A DNA stretch of 64,000 nucleotides from Cryptomeria japonica (taxonomy: Eukaryota; Streptophyta; Pinopsida; Cupressales; Cupressaceae), in assembly GCF_030272615.1 (NCBI RefSeq), contig NC_081406.1, positions 144,934,091 through 144,998,090 of the forward strand. The letters run 5' to 3'. Below are positions 55,707 to 64,000 of this stretch, in pieces (position 1 is the stretch's first letter; each line of letters starts with the position of its first letter). The notes beneath the pieces are model-generated. The model saw only the letters and a program-made list of their open reading frames with translations. It had not been told where the DNA came from and searched no databases. A program made the translations under genes and the position numbers.

Positions 55707-57086
55707 GCACTAGGGAGAGAGAGAAGATTTTGAATTTTGAAAATAAAGTTGGCGAAATTGAACAATGAGATAATGATAATCCAATTTGAACTTTGTGAAA
55801 GAAGAGGGAAACACAACTTCCAAAAAAGGTAGGCACAATTGAAAATTAGGGCCAAGGGGGTAGCACTTAATTTTAATTGTTATCTTGAAAATTGAGATCT
55901 TGAATTTTGAATTTATTTTTGAATTTAGAGGTAGAAAATTTCAATAAAATCAGCCAATCTCTTAGATTTAAGCTGTTAAATGCAATCATGACAATCTCCC
56001 GAAGTTTCAGAAAAAATGTCGGGGACCGTGGCGAACGGAGTGCATACGGTCCTCGCAACTTTTTTCAAAATTTTCAGGGATGAAAGTTATGATGATTTTA
56101 AAGCTAATCTAAAAAAATTGAGTGATTTTACGATCTGTAGATAGGCCAAATTAAAACTGCAATCTCAAAATTGAATCCTACCAAGATTGTTGAAAAATGC
56201 AAAATTTGAATTTTGAAAAAGAGAGGGAAACTGAAATTTTGAATTTTATGATTTTAGAGGGAATACTAAAAGCAATGCAAGCTTTGAAATTTAAAAGTTG
56301 ACTCAATTTCACGCAAAATTCAAATTTGAAAGTGGAAATCAAGGTTGTTGCAATTAAACACTTAATTTCAAAAGTCACAAATTGCAAAAAAATTTGAATA
56401 AAGCACTGAAACTTTGAATGAATGCCAACACACTTTTCAGATTTAGGACTGTAAGAAACACAATTTTAACACAAAATTTCAATTTCAACAATTTTTGAAT
56501 GATTATAAGCCTTAATCCAAGCAATCACTAGACCAACTTTGACTTTAATTTTAAAAGTGTTATAATTGATGAAATCAGCCAAGATTCTGGATTCTAGCAG
56601 AAAAATACAGTAAGATCCAGCTCTCGAAATTTCAGAAAAAATGTCGGGGACGATGGCGCTCGGAGTGCACATGGTCCTTGCAACTTTTTTCAAAGTTTTC
56701 AGGGATGAGAGATATTGTGATTTTGTTGCGAAATCCAAAGTTACAGCCGATTTGGAGGTGTTTTGATCAGTGAAATCATCGATCAAAGGTTGAATCAAGA
56801 GGGTTTTAAAAATTAGGGTTTTGACACTTAACCACTTAATTTTCAGAATTCAAGCACAAATATGATTTGACAATTTGCAATAGAAGGGTAGATCTGAAAC
56901 AAGCATTAATAATTAAACATTTCACAAGCTCAATTACTAAAAAGAAAATTTAGGGTTTTTATGCAATTAACCTCTAAAATTTGCAAAAGATCAAACATGG
57001 AAATGTAATTAAGGAAGCAAATTTTTTTTTTTCAGATCTAACCATGAATAATCAGAATTAGGATATTCACATCAGGTTCACCAAAA
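55707..57086 (-). other. E8 leader with two copies of an LTR-related box
   Basis: A 1.4-kb leader on the minus strand between LTR and gag. It holds two colinear units of about 90 bases (about 56000-56088 and 56620-56711), centred on a GGGACNRTGGCG...CGGAGTGCA box. The same box occurs once in each LTR (about 50611-50660 and 57442-57490). Otherwise AT-rich with no ORF I trust. Confidence 0.7.
57069..57086 (-). other. E8 primer binding site
   Basis: On the minus strand TTTTGGTGAACCTGATGTG follows the LTR end. This is the usual place and style of a gypsy primer site. The tRNA is not certain. Confidence 0.65.
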
Positions 57087-58289
57087 TGTAAAGCGGAAAA
57101 TCGAACCCTAGGTGTTCCCCCACTCCAAGGAGAGAGAAAGGAGGTCACTAGGATTGACGGTTTTCACTTAGGAGAGACTTTACATTCAAAAGAGGGGTTG
57201 AAACTCACAAGATCCAATCCCACACAATGCAAGATTGAATTCTAAATGAGTTTCAAGGGTTGAGACAGCAAGGATGCCCTCTTTTGTAAAGAATGTAGAT
57301 AGAAGGATTGAACTAGGAGTGTATGTAAAAGTAAGAAAGATTCGCTTGTAGACGGAGATAGGGACACGGGATGAAGCTATGGACCTGAAATTAGCAGTAA
57401 AATGTCGAGACGATGCTATCCTGCAAGTTTGAGTGAAAGTTGACGGGACGATGGCGCCCGGAGTGCACACGGTCCTCCGAAAAATCCTCGAAACAAAGGG
57501 GGATCTGTTTGTCTCTGCACAAGGATTCTAGATCTCCAATTATAGCTGCATACCTGCAACCTACACACAGAAAAGAGAGGACGATTGGGGGGTTAGGGAT
57601 TAGGGGTTTGCCTTCAGGTCAAACCCCGATTTTGGAATTAACCAAGAAATGAGAATGTTGTAAATGTAAGTGTTTGTAATGTAATCAAGTATTGATACCT
57701 TGTTGTAAGAATGTTTGTATTCTTACATACGAAGGTGTAATGATGTTGTATGTTGTATGTTGTAGGTGATCTCCTCTTCAATGGTTGAATCCTTGTCTTG
57801 AATACAACACCTAGCCTTGAATGGAGACCTAGAATGCTCAATTGCTTGAAGGAATGCTTGAATGCTAGAATGTTTGAATGTTTGCCTATCGCTTCGGCCT
57901 CTTGCACACATATGTTTTTTGCCTTCTTTTCTTTTTCTCCTTCTCCCTTTTTTTGGGAGGGGAAATGTAGTTTATATACTTGTCAATTAGGGTTAGGAGA
58001 CTGATTTTTCTGACCTTAGGCCGACCTAGGAGCATTATTTTCCAAATTGCAAACTTGAAGACCCGATGCCCAACAAGAGACCGGGCCCAAAATAGGGCCA
58101 GGGACCAGGGCGCTGGGTGCCATGGTCCCACCTCCCAGGATAGCAGGGTGCAAGGAGGATCAGGCCAAGGTGCAGTTTTTGATGTTGTAAACAGGTTTCG
58201 GGGTCTCCATTCAGGTTCAACGTTGCGCCGCCATCGTGAAGACCCAAATGCAGTCAAAATTGCAAGTGTCGCAATTTTACGATGCTACA
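57087..58289 (-). repeat. E8 5' LTR (1203 bp)
   Basis: The plus strand starts TGTAAAGCGGAAAATCG and ends GATGCTACA, followed by CATTG (58290-58294). Nearly identical to 50256-51507. Confidence 0.9.
57970..57981 (-). promoter_or_regulatory. Candidate TATA box in E8 LTR
   Basis: On the minus strand AGTATATAAACTA lies about 310 bp into the 5' LTR. This is a good TATA box and the same sequence is at about 51150 in the other LTR. It would start the element RNA about 30 bases downstream. Confidence 0.5.
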
Positions 58290-58294
58290 CATTG

Positions 58295-58830
58295 TATCTA
58301 GATGAGGCATTAGGGTCGATCCTATTAAGGTAAAATCTATTATGGAAATGTCTCCCCCAAGGACCATCAAACAACTAAGAATTCTTCAGGGAAATCTATA
58401 GTTACTTCAACACTTCATAGCTTAGTTGTTGAATAAGTCTCAACTATTCACCCACTTAATTTACAAAGAAACAACCTTCAAATGGGATATAACTTTCCAA
58501 CAAGGCTTTGAAAAGATCAAATAGTATTTGGCTAATCCACCTATTCTCATTCCTCCTATTCCAGGAAAGCCCTTCATCTTATATGTTTCAGCTACAATGG
58601 TCGCACTGGGGGCATTTCTTACTAAAATAGATGAGAGTGGTAACGAGTAGCCCATTTACTATATCAGTTATACCCTAGTGGGTTATGAGCTTAATTACAC
58701 TCCCATGAAAAAAGTATGTCTAGTCGTGGTCTTTTCCTCCCAAAAAATTAGGCACTACATGCTCAATCACAATGTTAAAATCATGTCTAAAGTATATGGA
58801 TAGAAAAGAAATCAAGGTCGAGTCATCATA
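58295..58830 (+). pseudogene. E7 reverse transcriptase end and RNase H
   Basis: It continues directly from 50250. IKQLRILQGNL near 58358 belongs to the RT thumb. Then comes the RT-RNase H type region: FQQGFEKIK near 58500, PPILIPPIPGKPFILYVSAT near 58540-58600, GAFLTKIDESGNE, IYYISYTLVGYELNY near 58655-58700, and IRHYMLNHNVKIM near 58750-58790. The catalytic-site layout fits gypsy RNase H. Stops in frame (near 58400, 58650) break it. Beyond 58830 coding fades. Confidence 0.72.
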
Positions 58831-58959
58831 AATTAGCTAGCCAATTAACCCATAATGGATGCATATCCTTTGGTTTCAAAATTTTCTGATGAGCATCTTT
58901 GCAACATCAACAAATAACAAGTGTGGAAACTCTATTTTACTAATTTTTTTATGTCACTT

Positions 58960-61700
58960 GGATTAGGAGTGAGGATTCTATTTTTCCTTCCCCAAGACAT
59001 TCAAGTTGGCCTTCCCATGCATGAATAACATAACTAAGTATTAGGATCTTCTTATTGGGTTAAAAAAACCAATTAAATGGAACACCACCCAATTAAGAAC
59101 TCTTTGGTGATTCCTAGCTCATAATCAAACAAGTTAATTATGAGTTCTAGACTAAGGATGACAAGTGGCTTCCTGATAAGAGAATGGTTTATGAATTTAG
59201 GAATTATTTCTAGTCCATTAAATTTGATCAAGTCCTAAGGCTATAAAATAAAGAAGTTGGTTCCATGCTACAATGGGTCTCTTCTAGATGTGTTTCATGA
59301 TGTTTTTGAGTATGAATTTTGGTTGAGAAACTTCACATGCCAAGTTATGAGGGTCCAGATATGAAGATGGTGTGTGAGATTGTTGGCCCCCAGTCACCAT
59401 GGTACCAAGATATTTATATCTACCTTAAAATGGTGTCGTTTCTAGTGTAGACATAGATGGAGTGTTTGGGTGGGACTATCCAACTATGTAGCATAGAGTT
59501 AAACACAATAAAAATGACTCAAAACATTCTAAAAAACAAAAAGATTGATATATTTACCATTAGAAACATACATTATATCATATGTCTTCATATAAGGAAT
59601 AACAATGGGCTCACAAACCTACCACAAGGCATTACAAGTTACACAATGGGTACACTGTCTCGATCAAAGTCCCTTGGACTAGAAGATTTGAATCTAATGA
59701 TCAAAATTACTATCTAACTACTTCACTATCATTTTAGTGATTACAAAATGATCTTATATATGGTTCTCTAGCTTCAACAAAGATCTATGTCGGCCTCAAG
59801 GGTCTCAATACCCAATAATGCTAACACATGTAGGTCAACTTCAAAACATGAAATGATACACTACAAAAGATGAAAATGTGTTGGAGACCACAAGAAATGG
59901 TTTCCCTAGAACCTAAATGTATCAAGTGACATTCCAATTAGATCTCCATGCAATGCGGAAGTTCCGCAAGTGGGATCTTTCAACTAATACAAAATACTCC
60001 GACATAAAAAAAAAATGAATGAACTTATAGAAGTGATAAATTAGCAATGATAAATACAAATTGTTAGACTATTAGATATGATGTATATGACCTCATGTAG
60101 GGTGTAAATGTAGACTCTCAAGTCAAGAAGAGAAAGATTTAGTGAATTATGAAAAGAAGTGTTGAGACGGCTATAAACTGGAATGCAAGAAAATAAAATT
60201 ATTTATAGTTGATGTGGGATTGCTTGGTAACTTGGGATGCTCCTGCATCAACTTCCCCCATCTTACGTGAAACCAAATCCAAAACCTCATTCATCATTCA
60301 TCCCATTTCACCATTCTAGTAGATAATTTTTATCGTTGAGGTTATCATGATGTCCTCTCTTGATGTTTATACATTATGGAAGATAATATCACATTACAAG
60401 AAGTGCACACTGGACTTTATGGTGCCCATTCAAGTGGTATTGTTGTGGCAAGCAACTTTTAAGAACAATGTATTATTGGGATACTATGGAACATGATGCC
60501 TATGAGTATGTGAAGAAATGTTTACCTTTCTAGTACACAAAAATATCATCTATGCCTCAACACAAAACTTGCAACCAATCACTACATTGTGGCCCTTTTC
60601 TCATTAGGGCCTCAACCACATCAGTAAGATTTCCCCTCCATCATCCAATGGGCACAAGTTCATTATCGCCACCATGTTGGGATTTCTTTTAAAAAATTTG
60701 TCTGGCATAGGTCTAGGCTTTATGTCTCTTATTATATCTTAGGTTTAAAACCCTTAAACCCTTAAGCCCTAAACCCTAGTGTTGTCTCATTTTCCTTTCC
60801 TTCTATTTGTTCGGTGACCCTCAGCAATCAATTCTTGGTGTTTTAAGTTATCACTTAATCCCATCACTTCATTTCAATGATCAACCCATTTTTGTTAACC
60901 ATCTAGTCATCTTTCTTTCCCATACTTCTTATCTTCCTGCACCTTTAGCCAAATCTATGACCCAGATTGTCGTACAATTGCATGATTAAATCAAAGAGCT
61001 AGTTTACACTAACTCCACAACACCGCTACCAATGTGACAAATGGGTCCCATCGAGGATGATGTCAGATATCATGGGGAAATAAAAGCATGGACACATGGA
61101 TGGTTGGGCCATGTAATAAGGATGTGGGTCCTATGATCCCATCTCCTGAATGAGATAAATAGAGATATCTTTGTGAAAGACCAACGATTGCAATTCTCAT
61201 GCAATTACACAATTGAGCAAGGGTGTGATGCACAGCTAACTTTGCAATACCAATAAAGAATCGTGAGAAAAGGAATATAAAATAATAAAATTTTTATGTG
61301 TTAGCCTCTTATTCGTCGCTGAGTGGCCAAGATTTTGTTGTTGGGGCCCCAACATTCCAATATGAATTGTAACAACTTTCTCTTGCCATCACAGTAGCTT
61401 ATGTGCCTATAATAAATGAGCTCAATTGCCCATTATGATCTAGATTTACTCGACTATATCAACACTGTCTTTGGTCAATTTTACATTTACATTGCTCTAG
61501 ATATACTTTGAATCTCTTTGTAATTCCTTGTTATCATAATTATGGTTTGCATGATAAGGTTTATCGCATTATTATTGTTGCATTTTCTATATCATTCGTA
61601 TTGCTTTCCTTGTGTTCCTTGATTGTGTGTAAGTTTTTTTTTAATGAATTTAGGTTGCAGTTTGAGCTTAATTTTAAAGTCTTAGGTTGCTGTCTCAGTA
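58960..61700. other. Unassigned repeat DNA, no gene supported
   Basis: Possible LTR-like borders occur but I could not pair them. Near 60230-60250 the plus strand reads CATCAACTTCCCCCATC, which as a minus-strand purine tract beside TGATGCAGG would suit a minus-strand element. Short ORFs here have no domain. 61300-61700 is the upstream region of the next ORF. Confidence 0.35.
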
Positions 61701-61726
61701 AGCTCGTGAAAACCCTACACTTAGAA

Positions 61727-63980
61727 ATGGCAGAATCCTCAAGTTTGGGGAAGAGGAAGTTTTCAGATGAAGTAATTTCTCAATTTACCAACTCATTTGA
61801 AGCACATAAGAGGTCAAAACCAGGGTCCAGACTTGATGAGTTCATTATTGATCACTAAATCAAAATTAGGGATGCACTGATTCCACCATGGGGTTTCAAC
61901 CTATGGAGAAGAGGATACAACAAAAAGAAAGAGAGAGATTCAATATCAAATATCTAGAATTGCAATTTGGGGAGACTTGTGGTCCCAAATGTATATGTAA
62001 ACACTGAATTGATCACTGTTATTGCTACAAACTACAAGCCAGATACTAGAGATATTGTGGCAAGTGAGGTTGGCACTCTCACCGAAATTACAAGGGATGT
62101 CATCAATGAGGTTTTCGTGCTTAATCACAATACGGATTGGGCTGTTGGCCCACAAGAGTTGGATGCAGAATACAAAAACAATGAGAACCTATATAGGAGG
62201 AGATTGGCTTCATTTAGGCCTCCGGGGATAAAGGGGGCTGATAAAAAGATGACTCCACAACAAACTTCCCCCTACAATATTGACTTATTTACTGGTTATT
62301 TCATAGATACCTATTATGCTCTATGACTGATATGTGTTGCAGATGCAAGGGATTTGATTCCTAATTGGATGTTGGTAATATGCATGGATGTAAAAAGTAG
62401 GGATATCAATAGGCCTTTTGATTTTTCTTCCTTGGTGGCAGAGGGTCTTCAAAATGCCCTTTGTGATTTCAAACTGGAAAGTCATCAAATTTCAGGTATT
62501 ATTCTCTATTAATGCATATATTTTTGTACAATGACCTCAAGGTTTGGCATCCAAACCTACAAATAACAAATATGGTTAAAGGGGAGCAACTCCCAGTCCA
62601 AGAATGGACTTACATTTGGGACTCACACATGAATGAGTCTAACTATTTGGTTTTTGAAAATCTCTTTTTTAGAAAAATCTTGAGTATTTTGCAAAAGGAG
62701 GTTAGATGGGGTCTAAGCCAAAGAGCCAAAGAGTTTTTGAGACCCAAGGACCTTAAGCCTAAATTGGATATCCCTCATAATTGGGGATCATGGTTCTACT
62801 TCAAGGACCCTACAATCATTAAGGTATTTTGTAGTCATGTCACTCCTTGAAAGCTACCTATTATTGTTCAAGATAGGGTTGCCTTGTTAGAGAATGTGCA
62901 TGTCAACTATTTGAAGTTGACAAATCTTTGGTTGGTGGATCTAATAAGAAGGGATCAATGATCCCATCACAAGTTGTGATTGGGATATACCATTTCTTGA
63001 ATAGGAAAGTATATGAAACTCTTCATTCCATGTTGAATAAGTATAGATTACCTCGAGTTAAGTACACATTTTATCTCTGAATGGTTTGTCAAAAAGATTG
63101 GGAAGGTGAAGATACCATAAGATACCAAAGCATGATTGGGATAATGAAGAGGATTACAATAATGTGCTAAGAAGAAATGGAAGGTGGTATAAGATCCAGT
63201 ATGAGGAACACAAGAAGAAAAGGGGGACAGTACCTACTCTCATGCATGACAAATGTTTCTAATCCTAGAGACAAGGATGAAGGCTATCTTTGCCACTTAT
63301 CCAGATGTTGTTGATATTCCTCTACCACATAAGAGGCCCCAATTGGATGTTATGCCACCGGTTCAGAGAGTAGAGGGGGAAAATCCAGAGTCTCCTCAGT
63401 CAATTGGTTCTCTTATTGGTCTTGCCTCTGCTCCACCAAGTTATGATGATCCCTCTCTAACCTCTACTATTGTTCCCATGTCTTCTTACCCCTCTCCTTC
63501 ACAAAAATTACTTGTAAAGGATGCTATGAAAAATCCTATTGTTGCATCATCCTCAAGTGGCCCTCTTTCTCAAGTACTAGAAAGACCAAGGGTTGTGACC
63601 CCTCTACATATATTATCCTTGGGAACAGACATTCCATTTTAATTTGAGTTCCAAGGAAATGATCCTTTACCCACTCATAGGTTTAGCACAAGGCTAGATG
63701 TCACCATTTAGTATCCTCCTAAGGAATGGGCCCTAGATGTAGTTAAACTTGGGGGTGATCTCAACAATGATGTGAGACTAAATGTTGGTGAGCAGTTTAT
63801 GAGTGATGATCAGTTTGTGAACACTAGAGAATTCAGGCATTTTGTGATAAGAAATTTAACAAATAAGATGGAAAGGAAGAGAGGCATTGATTTTGATAGT
63901 CTAAGATAGGATGAGAGGTTGAAAATGAAGTATGAAATATTAAAGATTGCAAATCAACAATTAGCAACCATGACACCTGA
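61727..63980 (+). pseudogene. Unrecognised ORF of an unclassified element, decayed
   Basis: ATG 61727 opens MAESSSLGKRKFSDEVISQF. The same frame continues past TAA 61856-61858 and TAG near 61952 to 62326, then with one further stop to about 62505. A frameshift leads to 62512-62850. Later pieces include a Pro/Ser-rich linker (63340-63570) and a charged, possibly helical tail (63740-63980). No enzyme motif is visible. The layout (globular, Ser/Pro linker, helical tail) resembles 30635-32253 and loosely the E1 cargo. It runs off the window end. A lineage-specific transposon protein is possible, but I cannot name it. Confidence 0.45.
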
Positions 63981-64000
63981 GGTGGGGAGGTAAATTGTAA

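Larger units (their letters stand above)
50256..58289 (-). mobile_element. E8: young non-autonomous LTR element with gag ORF
   Basis: LTRs at 57087-58289 (5' on the minus strand) and 50256-51507 (3'). On the plus strand they start TGTAAAGCGG and end GCTACA, so on the minus strand they start TGTAGC and end TTTACA. They are flanked by perfect CATTG copies (50251-50255, 58290-58294). The LTRs are nearly identical apart from a short tandem duplication in the left one. The interior has a leader, a gag/protease-like ORF of 856 codons, an overlapping 295-codon ORF and a polypurine tract. No reverse transcriptase, RNase H or integrase is present. The gag fold is gypsy-type. Confidence 0.9.
47551..58960 (+). 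mobile_element. E7: old Ty3/gypsy element, split by E8
   Basis: A gag-like region (47551-48760), reverse transcriptase (49701-50255) and its continuation with RNase H (58295-58830) are all on the plus strand in gypsy order. The reverse transcriptase is cut exactly at the E8 insertion, and its coding resumes after one copy of the CATTG target duplication. Stops and frameshifts are everywhere. Its LTRs and integrase were not identified, so the ends given are only the limits of recognisable coding. Confidence 0.65.

Noticed and set aside
50256-58289. E8 read as a plus-strand element
   Set aside because: On the plus strand neither a primer site after the left LTR nor a purine tract before the right LTR is found; both are present on the minus strand together with the ORFs.

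Overview
This window is nuclear DNA of a large-genome seed plant, most likely a conifer. I see no ordinary single-copy host gene, no rRNA and no tRNA gene. Almost everything is retrotransposon: Ty1/copia and Ty3/gypsy LTR elements, one plant LINE, solo LTRs, and unusual non-autonomous LTR elements whose cargo ORFs I do not recognise. The conifer assignment is inference from element style (long, nested, old copies next to young ones), not from a marker gene.

Layout. Element E1 (400-15636, minus strand) is an LTR element with TSD ATTTT. It carries a coiled-coil and zinc-knuckle gag-like region plus unrecognised ORFs, and no polymerase. It is split by E2 (4344-12780, plus strand), a decayed but structurally complete copia element. 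The 3' LTR of E2 is itself split by a solo LTR, E3 (10307-11477, TSD CATAT). From 15.6 to 22.1 kb there is a LINE ORF1-like relic, an LTR remnant (E4, from 18045) hit by another solo LTR (E5, 18154-19243, TSD TTATT), and unassigned repeat DNA. From 22.2 to about 32.5 kb lies a broken LINE: ORF1 with a zinc knuckle, then an unidentified 2.1-kb insertion, then endonuclease, reverse transcriptase and RNase H, then a third ORF-like region.

E6 (33185-44627, plus strand, TSD ACTAT) is a young gypsy-type element with nearly identical LTRs. It keeps gag, protease and the integrase C-terminal tail in one 979-codon frame, but reverse transcriptase, RNase H and the integrase core are missing. It also carries an antisense, intron-bearing fragment that looks like a plant mobile domain (PMD) gene. 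Three blocks of one short motif (CGCGTCTGTG-like) occur in its leader and, inverted, inside the PMD intron.

From about 47.5 to 59 kb an old gypsy element (E7, plus) is split inside its reverse transcriptase by E8 (50256-58289, minus, TSD CATTG). E8 is a young non-autonomous element with an intact 856-codon gag/protease-like ORF and a proline-rich second ORF. From 61.7 kb to the window end is a decayed, unrecognised ORF whose layout resembles the cargo of E1 and the third ORF of the LINE.

How the parts work together: E1, E6 and E8 all lack a polymerase but keep LTRs, a primer site and a polypurine tract, so they must be copied by enzymes from other elements. The boundaries of E1, E2, E3, E5, E6 and E8 rest on TG...CA ends and target duplications that I read directly. 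Lineage names and protein homologies are from recognition by eye.
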